Shown: piece after piece, positions 48,749-62,413 of the stretch | Layout of the letters: every line of letters begins with the position of its first letter | Position numbering within the stretch: the stretch's first letter is position 1 | Source of the DNA: Cavia porcellus | Taxonomy: Eukaryota > Chordata > Mammalia > Rodentia > Caviidae | Length of the DNA: 64,000 nt | Direction: 5' to 3' | Assembly (NCBI RefSeq): GCF_034190915.1 | Contig: NW_026947543.1 | Span: 3,100,001-3,164,000 of the forward strand | Made by a program: the position numbers and the translations under genes | The notes under the pieces: model-generated | What the model saw: the letters and a program-made list of their open reading frames with translations, nothing else | What the model was told of the DNA's origin: nothing | The model's database searches: none

Positions 48749-51189
48749 GGATGAATATTCTTGGCCTGGTATGCCACAATATTCTCTCTGAAGGCTTCAC
48801 TGCTCAGAATTTGTGGATGGAAATGCTTGCCAATCTACACATTGATGTACTTTCAATGGGATATTAAATATGCCAGGGCCTGGCAGATGACCTCTGCCAT
48901 GTCCTATCCTTGAGCATACGCTTTTCCCTTGTCATGTCAGTCATTTGGCTGAGTCCTGTTCCCTAAGCTATTCAGTCAAGACTTGCTGGCATCATTCACC
49001 TGCAGTATAAGAGCTTTCTGTGAAATTTCTCAGCAGAAATCCTCTGCAAGCACATAGCTTTGGATATGAGAGACAGTGGTGGAAGTTGAATTTCAAGGGC
49101 AGATATTTGAAAACAATGAAACAAGCCCCGAATAAGATCTTTACATGTTTCCCAGATGAATATGTTTGGAAATATGGGGGAAGATGGAGATCAAGCCTGG
49201 GAAGAGTGCACACACATTTCAAGGTACAAAAACCAGGGAAAAACATGGGTAAGCAAGAGAGCTGGTTAATCTGATGTAAAAATCTTTGATGATGAAAGGA
49301 AAATTATATTCTCATGATGATATAATCAGGCTGTAGAAGTGAAGTTCTCATGTGGGTTGTCCTATGTGTGGCCTTCTGCATTGGGCAGTGGATGCAGGAC
49401 AGGAGATCTTCAAATAAATCTGGTGGAACACAAAATACTGAAAAAAAATTCAACCTGAATCCTGTGTATTCCTTCCCTTTGAGAACATATATGGATAATG
49501 TACGAAGTTTCAAAAGAGAAAATGTCTATTGTGTCATGGTTTCAACAATGAAATGGTCACTTCACATAACATTTTGAATTTTGCTTTCACAGTTGCTCAT
49601 GTACTAGGCCTGAGTAAAGCAGAATGCAGAGTAAGCCTCATCAATAGTTGTGCATTCCATAAGTGGTTTTTAAACCAGTGAAACCCTTTGGACTTAGTGT
49701 TTGTATTTAATTGGTTGATTGGTTTTGCAAATTGTTTGTTTTCCTATTTTTAACTTTGTGAGACAGGGAAGCCCTCACTCATAGTGATTTCGACCTCTCC
49801 AAAAGCTCTGAAGTTATTCATGTAACAGCTATTACATGCTATAAGTTTCTCCTATTAAAACTTGAAAGACTAACAGACTCTGCTACTTTTCATCTAAATT
49901 CAGTGTTGGGCTAAGATCAGGGTTGGACTTTTTACAAGTCCTTTGAAATGTGTCCTCCTCTAGTCACTGGTCGTGCTCAAATTTACTTTCTTGTGAAGAC
50001 AGGATTAGAGCAAATTGACACAAGTACAGTTTGCCACTACTTTGGACACCTGGTTAAATATCGAGTTCCCTAAATGGTGTGTGTTTTACTTTGATCTCTG
50101 CTCACACTTTGCTCATGCAGTTAGAACCACAGGGCTCCAGGCCATAGCGTTCCAGGCCTAAACAAGAAAATTTCCATTCCGTTTTGGGAGTTCATTCGTC
50201 TCTCATAATTACTTTTTCCACAAATGTGTGCTTCAGGAGAGGCCCTGTCCAAATGTGGAGAGGCCCATTTTCATTCACTCACTTTCAGACTTTCTAAGAT
50301 TTTCAGTTACTAGAGATTTGCCCAGACTTGCCATTGTCAAGGGACAGTGCACTTCACTTGAAATTGTGCAGTATTACTTCATGTGTCTCCGTGGAAATTC
50401 CACCAATGGGAAACTCTCGCTGTAGTCATCTCCAAGTGTTGCTGCGTAAGAAAATATAACTAACAAAGGATGTGGTTTCAAGCAGAATGAGGAAAGGAGG
50501 GATTATCTTTATTTCAGTGCAGGTTGACCTTGCAAAGAAACAGTAATTCCTATCGAATAGGAGGTAAAATCTTTTGTAAAGAGACATGGACATGACACAC
50601 TCAACTTTATGTCACTTTTTTTAAAACGCCAAGGGCATTTGAGAAATTCTTGGCTGCTGAATTGTCCCTTTTTGCAAATTTCTCTTAGGTAAGACACTCC
50701 AGCTTCTTCAAACCATGGTACAGTTCCTTCCATGTAAAAAACCAAAGCAAAAAACAAAATAAATTAAAACAAAACCCATCAAATTACATTTGAGAGCATA
50801 CAATTGCTCAGCAGGCCCACTATTGAAGAAGCTAGAGGTACAGAATCCTCAGCCTTCAGCCCATGGCCTGAAGCTTTGTCTCTTTCATGGCCCCTCAATT
50901 CCCTGGCATGTCCACATTAACTCATGAATCTTTACTCATTTCCTCTTCAAATGCACAGGATCCAATATATTTGAACCCTGTTCACCTGGGCTGTAATCAT
51001 CCAAGGACACACCAGAGGAAGGGCAGCCACTCCCTTGCCTGGGGCCTTGGAGCTTATCACAATAGAAATGGACACCTGAACAAGGGGAGCCAAAACAAAG
51101 AGAGGCATATTCCTAAAGCCTGAAGCACAGAAGCTACCTATAGACCAGTAGTGGGATTTCACAAATTATGTAAGAATCTCTGTGCACAT

Positions 51190-51331
51190 GCTTGGCATGG
51201 TCCCTCATGCCTATAATCCCAGCAATCTGGGGGCTGAGGTGGTTGGATCCTTGGGAGTTCCAGTCCATCTTGGGCTACGAATTTATCTCAAGGCCTCTTT
51301 CAACAACTACATAAGATGCTGTTTCCAAAAA
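51190..51331 (+). mobile_element. B1-type SINE, monomer 14
   Basis: Same insertion, type B version with GGTGGTTGGATCC. Confidence 0.8.
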
Positions 51332-52430
51332 GAGGACAACATTAAACTAGACACACTTGGTCTAGGTCCCTGGGTTCACTACATGAGTTGTGGAGTCTAA
51401 ATATTCCATGCCATGAGAAAATACCTGGGATTTCTAGTGAAAGGGGCATTTGCATCCCTTTTCTAAGGGTTTCCCTTTCACCATGTTACAGTTGAATTCT
51501 GGGAAAACCTGCTGGTGATAAGGTATTGAGCTAGTAGCTCATGTTTAGTGTTCAGGGTTATGCTGGAATGGCTGCAGACCTCCTTGAAATAGCGATTGCA
51601 GACAAGTGAACCCCGAGGAAGCTGGATAGTTGAAGCAGGCACTCCAAATATTCATGCACTGCAAGGATTCACTTTCATTTTGGGTCTGAATCTTCTGGTT
51701 GCTGGCTTTTAGTGCTAACTGATACTACCATGGTGGCAGTAATCCAGCAGAGACTGCATGTATGGTTTGCAGGTTTGCTTCCCAAGCCACCAGAAACTTG
51801 GCAGAACCCAAATCATTGTGGCATTTTCTTTCCTCCCTTGAAACATTTGGCTTTCTAAGTTTGATAAATGAATAGACTGGGCTAGTCATCTTTGGACCCC
51901 ATATACCACAAACAGAGCTAAAGACAGAGCCAATTACTTCCCTCCACTTGTCAAAATATGTCAAATTTGCTTGATCACCACAAGTTCAAAGAAAATTCTG
52001 AGGCAACTTAGAGAGGTGAATCAAATACTGCATGATTGGAATGGCTGTGGTTGTATGAGGTGGAAAGCTGCAGAGTTGGGCTGAAACTGTTCACAGAAAT
52101 CCACAGGCTTGTGGTTGCCAGCCAACCACACTGGGCTGAGATTGGCTGAACATCCCTGTGAGGTGGATTTTAGGCTCTAGGTTTGAAAATTTAAAAGACT
52201 GGGGTAGTCAAGTTTGGAACCCATAGACCTAAGACTTACCAAAAGCTTTTCCAATTACTTCCCTCCACTTCTCAAAATATGTCAAATTTTCTTGATCACT
52301 ACAACTGCAAAAAAAATTCTGAGGCAACATAGAGAGGCTAATCAAATACTGCATGATTGTAATGGCTGTGGTTGTATGAGGTGGAAAGCTGCAGAGTTGG
52401 GCTGAAACAGTTCACAGAAATCCACAAGCT

Positions 52431-52597
52431 TGTGGTTGCCAGGCAACCACAATGGGCTGTGATTGGCTGAGCACCATTGTGAGCTGGACTTTAGGCTCTA
52501 GGATACAAGTGTGCAGTAGCAGACCTGAGTCACAATGCTGGGCGTTGCCATGGAGACCTCAGTGGCACAGAGGACCTTGTAGGGCAAGATTTAAATA
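52431..52597 (+). promoter_or_regulatory. Promoter-like module, monomer 14
   Basis: All elements intact, TATA-like box at 52590-52597. GTAGCAGACC replaces GTAGGAGACC. Confidence 0.55.
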
Positions 52598-55038
52598 GGA
52601 TGAATATTCTTGGCCTGGTATGCCACAATATTCTCTCTGAAGGCTTCACTGCTCAGAATTTGTGGATGGAAATGCTTGCCAATCTACACATTGATGTACT
52701 TTCAATGGGATATTAAATATGCCAGGGCCTGGCAGATGACCTCTGCCATGTCCTATCCTTGAGCATACGCTTTTCCCTTGTCATGTCAGTCATTTGGCTG
52801 AGTCCTGTTCCCTAAGCTATTCAGTCAAGACTTGATTGCATCATTCACCTGCAGTATAAGAGCTTTCTGTGAAATTTCTCAGCAGAAATCCTCTGCAAGC
52901 ACATAGCTTTGGATATGAGAGACAGTGGTGGAAGTTGAATTTCAAGGGCAGATATTTGAAAACAATGAAACAAGCCCCGAATAAGATCTTTACATGTTTC
53001 CCAGATGAATATGTTTGGAAATATGGGGGAAGATGGAGATCAAGGCTGGGAAGAGTGCACACCCATTTCAAGGTACAAAAACCAGGGAAAAACATGGGCA
53101 AGCAAGAGAGCTGGTTAATCTGATGTAAAAATCTTTGATGATGAAAGGAAAATTATATTCTCATGATGATATAATCAGGCTGTAGAAGTGAAGTTCTCAT
53201 GTGGGTTGTCCTATGTGTGGCCTTCTGCATTGGGCAGTGGATGCAGGACAGGAGATCTTCAAATAAATCTGGTGGAACACAAAATACTGAAAAAAAATTC
53301 AACCTGAATCCTGTGTATTCCTTCCCTTTGAGAACATATATGGATAATGTACAAAGTTTCAAAAGAGAAAATGTCTATTGTGTCATGGTTTCAACAATGA
53401 AATGGTCACTTCACATAACATTTTGAATTTTGCTTTCATAGTTGCTCATGTACTAGGCCTGAGTAAAGCAGAATGCAGAGTAAGCCTCATCAATAGTTGT
53501 GAATTCCATAAGTGGTTTTTAAACCAGTGAAACCCTTTGGACTTAGTGTTTGTATTTAATTGGTTGATTGGTTTTGCAAATTGTTTGTTTTCCTATTTTT
53601 AACTTTGTGAGTCAGGGAAGCCCTCACTCATAGTGATTTCGACCTCTCCAAAAGCTCTGAATTTATTCATGTAACAGCTATTACATGCTATAAGTTTCTC
53701 CTATTAAAACTTGAAAGACTAACAGACTCTGCTACTTTTCATCTAAATTCAGTGTTGGGCTAAGATGAGGGTTGGACTTTTTACAAGTCCTTTGAAATGT
53801 GTCCTCCTCTAGTCACTGGTCGTGCTGGAATTTACTTTCTTGTGAAGACAGGATTAGAGCAAATTGACACAAGTACAGTTTGCCACTACTTTGGACACCT
53901 GGTTAAATATCGAGTTCCCTAAATGGTGTGTGTTTTACTTTGATCTCTGCTCACACTTTGCTCATGCAGTTAGAACCACAGGGCTCCAGGCCATAGCGTT
54001 CCAGGCCTAAACAAGAAAATGTCCATTCCGTTTTGGGAGTTCATTCGTCTCTCATAATTACTTTTTCCACAAATGTGTGCTTCAGGAGAGGCCCTGTCCA
54101 AATGTGGAGAGGCCCATTTTCATTCACTCACTTTCAGACTTTCTAAGATTTTCAGTTACTAGAGATTTGCCCAGACTTGCCATTGTCAAGGGACAGTGCA
54201 CTTCACTTGAAATTGTGCAGTATTACTTCATGTGTCTCCGTGGAAATTCCACCAATGGGAAACTCTCGCTGTAGTCATCTCCAAGTGTTGCTGCGTAAGA
54301 GAATATAACAAACAAAGGATGTGGTTTCAAGCAGAATGAGGAAAGGAGGGATTATCTTTATTTCAGTGCATGTTGACCTTGCAAAGAAACAGTAATTCCT
54401 ATCGAATAGGAGGTAAAATCTTTTGTAAAGAGACATGGACATGACACACTCAACTTTATGTCACTTTTTTTAAAACGCCAAGGGCATTTGAGAAATTCTT
54501 GGCTGCTGAATTGTCCCTTTTTGCAAATTTCTCTTAGGTAAGACACTCCAGCTTCTTCAAACCATGGTACAGTTCCTTCCATGTAAAAAACCAAAGCAAA
54601 AAACAAAATAAATTAAAACAAAACCCATCAAATTACATTTGAGAGCATACAATTGCTCAGCAGGCCCACTATTCAAGAAGCTAGAGGTACAGAAGCCTCA
54701 GCCTTCAGCCCATGGCCTGAAGCTTTGTCTCTTTCATGGCCCCTCAATTCCCTGGCATGTCCACATTAACTCATGAATCTTTACTCATTTCCTCTTCAAA
54801 TGCACAGGATCCAATATATTTGAACCCTGTTCACCTGGGCTGTAATCATCCAAGGACACACCAGAGGAAGGGCAGCCACTCCCTTGCCTGGGGCCTTGGA
54901 GCTTATCACAATAGAAATGGACACCTGAACAAGGGGAGCCAAAACAAAGAGAGGCATATTCCTAAAGCCTGAAGCACAGAAGCTACCTATAGACCAGTAG
55001 TGGGATTTCACAAATTATGTAAGAATCTCTGTGCACAT

Positions 55039-55180
55039 GCTTGGCATGGTCCCTCATGCCTATAATCCCAGCAATCTGGGGGCTGAGGTGGTTGGATCCT
55101 TGGGAGTTCCAGTCCATCTTGGGCTACGAATTTATCTCAAGGCCTCTTTCAACAACTACATAAGATGCTGTTTCCAAAAA
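55039..55180 (+). mobile_element. B1-type SINE, monomer 15
   Basis: Same insertion, type B version, indistinguishable by eye from the copy in monomer 14. Confidence 0.8.
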
Positions 55181-55706
55181 GAGGACAATATTAAACTAGA
55201 CACACTTGGTCTAGGTCCCTGGGTTCACTACATGAGTTGTGGAGTCTAAATATTCCATGCCATGAGAAAATACCTGGGATTTCTAGTGAAAGGGGCATTT
55301 GCATCCCTTTTCTAAGGGTTTCCCTTTCACCATGTTACAGTTGAATTCTGGGAAAACCTGCTGGTGATAAGGTATTGAGCTAGTACCTCATGTTTAGTGT
55401 TCAGGGTTATGCTGGAATGGCTGCAGACCTCCTTGAAATAGCGATTGCAGACAAGTGAACCCCGAGGAAGCTGGATAGTTGAAGCAGGCACTCCAAATAT
55501 TCATGCACTGCAAGGATTCACTTTCATTTTGGGTCTCATCTTCTGGTTGCTGGCTTTTAGTGCTAACTGATACTACCATGGTGGCAGTAATCCAGCAGAG
55601 ACTGCATGTATGGTTTGCAGGTTTGCTTCCCAAGCCACCAGAAACTTGGCAGAACCCAAATCATTGTGGCATTTTCTTTCCTCCCTTGAAACATTTGGCT
55701 TTCTAA

Positions 55707-56029
55707 GTTTGATAACTGAATAGACTGGGCTAGTCATCTTTGGACCCCATATACCACAAACAGAGCTAAAGACAGAGCCAATTACTTCCCTCCACTTGTC
55801 AAAATATGTCAAATTTGCTTGATCACCACAAGTTCAAAGAAAATTCTGAGGCAACTTAGAGAGGTGAATCAAATACTGCATGATTGGAATGGCTGTGGTT
55901 GTATGAGGTGGAAAGCTGCAGAGTTGGGCTGAAACAGTTCACGGAAATCCACAAGCTTGTGTTTGCCAGGCAACCACAATGGGCTGTGATTGGCTGAGCA
56001 CCATTGTGAGCTGGACTTTAGGCTCTAGG
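55707..56029 (+). repeat. Hybrid internal repeat (monomer 15)
   Basis: Single repeat with first-copy sequence to GAGGTGAATC (55861-55870) and second-copy sequence from AACAGTTC (about 55933). The switch zone overlaps that of monomer 5, but the flanking bases are type B, so the event was either independent or spread by conversion. The X-box carries a G-to-T change at 55962. Confidence 0.9.
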
Positions 56030-56124
56030 ATACAAGTGTGCAGTAGCAGACCTGAGTCACAATGCTGGGCGTTGCCATGGAGACCTCAGTGGCACAGAGG
56101 ACCTTGTAGGGCAAGATTTAAATA
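55958..56124 (+). promoter_or_regulatory. Promoter-like module with damaged X-box, monomer 15
   Basis: The X-box reads TTTGCCAGGCAAC because of a G-to-T change at 55962, and the unit has no second X-box. CCAAT, AP-1, lower RFX half-site and TATA-like box (56117-56124) are intact. If the X-box matters, this unit should be the weakest of the array. Confidence 0.45.
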
Positions 56125-58566
56125 GGATGAATATTCTTGGCCTGGTATGCCACAATATTCTCTCTGAAGGCTTCACTGCTCAGAATTTGTGGATGGAAAT
56201 GCTTGCCAATCTACACATTGATGTACTTTCAATGGGATATTAAATATGCCAGGGCCTGGCAGATGACCTCTGCCATGTCCTATCCTTGAGCATACGCTTT
56301 TTCCTTGTCATGTCAGTCATTTGGCTGAGTCCTGTTCCCTAAGCTATTCAGTCAAGACTTGATGGCATCATTCACCTGCAGTATAAGAGCTTTCTGTGAA
56401 ATTTCTCAGCAGAAATCCTCTGCAAGCACATAGCTTTGGATATGAGAGACAGTGGTGGAAGTTGAATTTCAAGGGCAGATATTTGAAAACAATGAAACAA
56501 GCCCCGAATAAGATCTTTACATGTTTCCCAGATGAATATGTTTGGAAATATGGGGGAAGATGGAGATCAAGGCTGGGAAGAGTGCACACCCATTTCAAGG
56601 TACAAAAACCAGGGAAAAACATGGGCAAGCAAGAGAGCTGGTTAATCTGATGTAAAAATCTTTGATGATGAAAGGAAAATTATATTCTCATGATGATCTA
56701 ATCAGGCTGTAGAAGTGAAGTTCTCATGTGGGTTGTCCTATGTGTGGCCTTCTGCATTGGGCAGTGGATGCAGGACAGGAGATCTTCAAATAAATCTGGT
56801 GGAACACAAAATACTGAAAAAAAAATTCAACCTGAATCCTGTGTATTCCTTCCCTTTGAGAACATATATGGATAATGTACGAAGTTTCAAAAGAGAAAAT
56901 GTCTATTGTGTCATGGTTTCAACAATGAAATGGTCACTTCACATAACATTTTGAATTTTGCTTTCACAGTTGCTCATGTACTAGGCCTGAGTAAAGCAGA
57001 ATGCAGAGTAAGCCTCATCAATAGTTGTGCATTCCATAAGTGGTTTTTAAACCAGTGAAACCCTTTGGACTTAGTGTTTGTATTTAATTGGTTGATTGGT
57101 TTTGCAAATTGTTTGTTTTCCTATTTTTAACTTTGTGAGACAGGGAAGCCCTCACTCATAGTGATTTCGACCTCTCCAAAAGCTCTGAAGTTATTCATGT
57201 AACAGCTATTACATGCTATAAGTTTCTCCTATTAAAACTTGAAAGACTAACAGACTCTGCTACTTTTCATCTAAATTCAGTGTTGGGCTAAGATGAGGGT
57301 TGGACTTTTTACAAGTCCTTTGAAATGTGTCCTCCTCTAGTCACTGGTCGTGCTCAAATTTACTTTCTTGTGAAGACAGGATTAGAGCAAATTGACACAA
57401 GTACAGTTTGCCACTACTTTGGACACCTGGTTAAATATCGAGTTCCCTAAATGGTGTGTGTTTTACTTTGATCTCTGCTCACACTTTGCTCATGCAGTTA
57501 GAACCACAGGGCTCCAGGCCATAGCGTTCCAGGCCTAAACAAGAAAATTTCCATTCCGTTTTGGGAGTTCATTCGTCTCTCATAATTACTTTTTCCACAA
57601 ATGTGTGCTTCAGGAGAGGCCCTGTCCAAATGTGGAGAGGCCCATTTTCATTCACTCACTTTCAGACTTTCTAAGATTTTCAGTTACTAGAGATTTGCCC
57701 AGACTTGCCATTGTCAAGGGACAGTGCACTTCACTTGAAATTGTGCAGTATTACTTCATGTGTCTCCGTGGAAATTCCACCAATGGGAAACTCTCGCTGT
57801 AGTCATCTCCAAGTGTTGCTGCGTAAGAAAATATAACTAACAAAGGATGTGGTTTCAAGCAGAATGAGGAAAGGAGGGATTATCTTTATTTCAGTGCAGG
57901 TTGACCTTGCAAAGAAACAGTAATTCCTATCGAATAGGAGGTAAAATCTTTTGTAAAGAGACATGGACATGACACACTCAACTTTATGTCACTTTTTTTA
58001 AAACGCCAAGGGCATTTGAGAAATTCTTGGCTGCTGAATTGTCCCTTTTTGCAAATTTCTCTTAGGTAAGACACTCCAGCTTCTTCAAACCATGGTACAG
58101 TTCCTTCCATGTAAAAAACCAAAGCAAAAAACAAAATAAATTAAAACAAAACCCATCAAATTACATTTGAGAGCATACAATTGCTCAGCAGGCCCACTAT
58201 TCAAGAAGCTAGAGGTACAGAATCCTCAGCCTTCAGCTCATGGCCTGAAGCTTTGTCTCTATCATGGCCCCTCAATTCCCTGGCATGTCCACATTAACTC
58301 ATGAATCTTTACTCATTTCCTCTTCAAATGCACAGGACCCAATATATTTGAACCCTGTTCACCTGGGCTGTAATCATCCAAGGATACACCAGAGGAAGGG
58401 CAGCCACTCCCTTGCCTGGGGCCTTGGAGCTTATCACAATAGAAATGGACACCTGAACAAGGGGAGCCAAAACAAAGAGAGGCATATTCCTAAAGCCTGA
58501 AGCACAGAAGCTACCTATAGACCAGTAGTGGGATTTCACAAATTATGTAAGAATCTCTGTGCACAT

Positions 58567-58708
58567 GCTTGGCATGGTCCCTCATGCCTATAATCCCAGC
58601 AATCTGGGGGCTCAGGTGGTTGGATCCTTAGGAGTTCCAGTCCATCTTGGGCTACGAATTTATCTCAAGGCCTCTTTCAACAACTACATAAGATGCTGTT
58701 TCCAAAAA
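58567..58708 (+). mobile_element. B1-type SINE, monomer 16
   Basis: Same insertion, type B version. It has GGCTCAGGTGG and GGATCCTTAGGAG. Confidence 0.8.
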
Positions 58709-59806
58709 GAGGACAACATTAAACTAGACACACTTGGTCTAGGTCCCTGGGTTCACTACATGAGTTGTGGAGTCTAAATATTCCATGCCATGAGAAAATA
58801 CCTGGGATTTCTAGTGAAAGGGGCATTTGCATCCCTTTTCTAAGGGTTTCCCTTTCACCATGTTACAGTTGAATTCTGGGAAAACCTGCTGGTGATAAGG
58901 TATTGAGCTAGTACCTCATGTTTAGTGTTCAGGGTTATGCTGGAATGGCTGCAGACCTCCTTGAAATAGCGATTGCAGACAAGTGAACCCCGAGGAAGCT
59001 GGATAGTTGAAGCAGGCACTCCAAATATTCATGCACTGCAAGGATTCACTTTCATTTTGGGTCTCATCTTCTGGTTGATGGCTTTTAGTGCTAACTGATA
59101 CTACCATGGTGGCAGTAATCCAGCAGAGACTGCATGTATGGTTTGCAGGTTTGCTTCCCAAGCCACCAGAAACTTGGCAGAACCCAAATCATTGTGGCAT
59201 TTTCTTTCCTCCCTTGAAACATTTGGCTTTCTAAGTTTGATAACTGAATAGACTGGGCTAGTCATCTTTGGACCCCATATACCACAAACAGAGCTAAAGA
59301 CAGAGCCAATTACTTCCCTCCACTTGTCAAAATATGTCAAATTTGCTTGATCACCACAAGTTCAAAGAAAATTCTGAGGCAACTTAGAGAGGTGAATCAA
59401 ATACTGCATGATTGGAATGGCTGTGGTTGTATGAGGTGGAAAGCTGCAGAGTTGGGCTGAAACTGTTCACAGAAATCCACAGGCTTGTGGTTGCCAGCCA
59501 ACCACACTGGGCTGAGATTGGCTGAACATCCCTGTGAGGTGGATTTTAGGCTCTAGGTTTGAAAATTTAAAAGACTGGGATAGTCAAGTTTGGAACCCAT
59601 AGACCTAAGACTTACCAAAAGCTTTTCCAATTACTTCCCTCCACTTCTCAAAATATGTCAAATTTTCTTGATCACTACAAGTGTAAAAAAAATTCTGAGG
59701 CAACATAGAGAGGCTAATCAAATACTGCATGATTGGAATGGCTGTGGTTGTATGAGGTGGAAAGCTGCAGAGTTGGGCTGAAACAGTTCACAGAAATCCA
59801 CAAGCT

Positions 59807-59973
59807 TGTGGTTGCCAGGCAACCACAATGGGCTGTGATTGGCTGAGCACCATTGTGAGCTGGACTTTAGGCTCTAGGATACAAGTGTGCAGTAGCAGAC
59901 CTGAGTCACAATGCTGGGCGTTGCCATGGAGACCTCAGTGGCACAGAGGACCTTGTAGGGCAAGATTTAAATA
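59807..59973 (+). promoter_or_regulatory. Promoter-like module, monomer 16
   Basis: All elements intact, TATA-like box at 59966-59973. The upstream X-box of this unit is mutated (59498). Confidence 0.55.
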
Positions 59974-62413
59974 GGATGAATATTCTTGGCCTGGTATGCC
60001 ACAATATTCTCTCTGAAGGCTTCACTGCTCAGAATTTGTGGATGGAAATGCTTGCCAATCTACACATTGATGTACTTTCAATGGGATATTAAATATGCCA
60101 GGGCCTGGCAGATGACCTCTGCCATGTCCTATCCTTGAGCATACGCTTTTCCCTTGTCATGTCAGTCATTTGGCTGAGTCCTGTTCCCTAAGCTATTCAG
60201 TCAAGACTTGCTGGCATCATTCACCTGCAGTATAAGAGCTTTCTGTGAAATTTCTCAGCAGAAATCCTCTGCAAGCACATAGCTTTGGATATGAGAGACA
60301 GTGGTGGAAGTTGAATTTCAAGGGCAGATATTTGAAAACAATGAAACAAGCCCCGAATAAGATCTTTACATGTTTCCCAGATGAATATGTTTGCAAATAT
60401 GGTGGAAGATGGAGATCAAGGCTGGGAAGAGTGCACACCCATTTCAAGGTACAAAAACGAGGGAAAAACATGGGCAAGCAAGAGAGCTGGTTAATCTGAT
60501 GTAAAAATCTTTGATGATGAAAGGAAAATTATATTCTCATGATGATCTAATCAGGCTGTAGAAGTGAAGTTCTCATGTGGGTTGTCCTATGTGTGGCCTT
60601 CTGCATTGGGCAGTGGATGCAGGACAGGAGATCTTCAAATAAATCTGGTGGAACACAAAATACTGAAAAAAATTCAACCTGAATCCTGTGTATTCCTTCC
60701 CTTTGAGAACATATATGGATAATGTACGAAGTTTCAAAAGAGAAAATGTCTATTGTGTCATGGTTTCAACAATGAAATGGTCATTTCACATAACATTTTG
60801 AATTTTGCTTTCACAGTTGCTCATGTACTAGGCCTGAGTAAAGCAGAATGCAGAGTAAGCCTCATCAATAGTTGTGCATTCCATAAGTGGTTTTTAAACC
60901 AGTGAAACCCTTTGGACTTAGTGTTTGTATTTAATTGGTTGATTGGTTTTGCAAATTGTTTGTTTTCCTATTTTTAACTTTGTGAGTCAGGGAAGCCCTC
61001 ACTCATAGTGATTTCGACCTCTCCAAAAGCTCTGAAGTTATTCATGTAACAGCTATTACATGCTATAAGTTTCTCCTATTAAAACTTGAAAGACTAACAG
61101 ATTCTGCTACTTTTCATCTAAATTCAGTGTTGGGCTAAGATCAGGGTTGGACTTTTTACAAGTCCTTTGAAATATGTCCTCCTCTAGTCACTGGTCGTGC
61201 TCGAATTTACTTTCTTGTGAAGACAGGATTAGAGCAAATTGACACAAGTACAGTTTGCCACTACTTTGGACACCTGGTTAAATATCGAGTTCCCTAAATG
61301 GTGTGTGTTTTACTTTGATCTCTGCTCACACTTTGCTCATGCAGTTAGAACCACAGGGCTCCAGGCCATAGCGTTCCAGGCCTAAACAAGAAAATTTCCA
61401 TTCCGTTTTGGGAGTTCATTCGTCTCTCATAATTACTTTTTCCACAAATGTGTGCTTCAGGAGAGGCCCTGTCCAAATGTGGAGAGGCCCATTTTCATTC
61501 ACTCACTTTCAGACTTTCTAAGATTTTCAGTTACTAGAGATTTGCCCACACTTGCCATTGTCAAGGGACAGTGCACTTCACTTGAAATTGTGCAGTATTA
61601 CTTCATGTGTCTCCGTGGAAATTCCACCAATGGGAAACTCTCGCTGTAGTCATCTCCAAGTGTTGCTGCGTAAGAAAATATAACTAACAAAGGATGTGGT
61701 TTCAAGCAGAATGAGGAAAGGAGGGATTATCTTTATTTCAGTGCAGGTTGACCTTGCAAATAAACAGTAATTCCTATCAAATAGGAGGTAAAATCTTTTG
61801 TAAAGAGACATGGACATGACACACTCAACTTTATGTCACTTTTTTTAAAACGCCAAGGGCATTTGAGAAATTCTTGGCTGCTGAATTGTCCCTTTTTGCA
61901 AATTTCTCTTAGGTAAGACACTCCAGCTTCTTCAAACCATGGTACAGTTCCTTCCATGTAAAAAACCAAAGCAAAAAACAAAATAAGTTAAAACAAAAGC
62001 CATCAAATTACATTTGAGAGCATACAATTGCTCAGCAGGCCCACTATTCAAGAAGCTAGAGGTACAGAATCCTCAGCCTTCAGCCCATGGCCTGAAGCTT
62101 TGTCTCTATCATGGCCCCTCAATTCCCTGGCATGTCCACATTAACTCATGAATCTTTACTCATTTCCTCTTCAAATGCACAGGATCCAATATATTTGAAC
62201 CCTGTTCACCTGGGCTGTAATCATCCAAGGACACACCAGAGGAAGGGCAGCCACTCCCTTGCCTGGGGCCTTGGAGCTTATCACAATGGAAATGGACACC
62301 TGAACAAGGGGAGCCAAAACAAAGAGAGGCATATTCCTAAAGCCTGAAGCACAGAAGCTACCTATAGACCAGTAGTGGGATTTCACAAATTATGTAAGAA
62401 TCTCTGTGCACAT

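Larger units (their letters stand above)
45995..49842 (+). repeat. Monomer 13 (type B, subgroup 13-16)
   Basis: Type B unit with internal repeats at 48009-48330 and 48331-48653. A one-base deletion at about 47269 (CCTAAACCTGAAG) alters the end of the MAPQ frame. Near its 3' end it has GTGAGACAGGG (49758), a marker otherwise found at the end of monomer 15. Confidence 0.95.
49843..53691 (+). repeat. Monomer 14 (type B, subgroup 13-16)
   Basis: Type B unit with internal repeats at 51859-52180 and 52181-52502. It shares GTGCTCAAATTTAC (about 49973) with monomer 16 but not 15. The first X-box is changed at 52122 (G to C). GTAGCAGACC replaces GTAGGAGACC just above the AP-1 site, as in monomers 15 and 16. 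Confidence 0.95.
53692..57219 (+). repeat. Monomer 15 (short, one internal repeat lost)
   Basis: At 3528 bp this type B unit has only one hybrid internal repeat (55707-56029). The rest is close to monomers 14 and 16. Its only X-box has a G-to-T change at 55962, so this is the one unit with no intact X-box palindrome. Confidence 0.95.
57220..61066 (+). repeat. Monomer 16 (type B, subgroup 13-16)
   Basis: Full-length type B unit with internal repeats at 59235-59556 and 59557-59878. It carries GTGCTCAAATTTAC near its start, as in monomer 14. The first X-box is changed at 59498 (G to C), and the CAACTG Myb-like core of the second repeat is changed to CAAGTG (about 59679). Confidence 0.95.
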
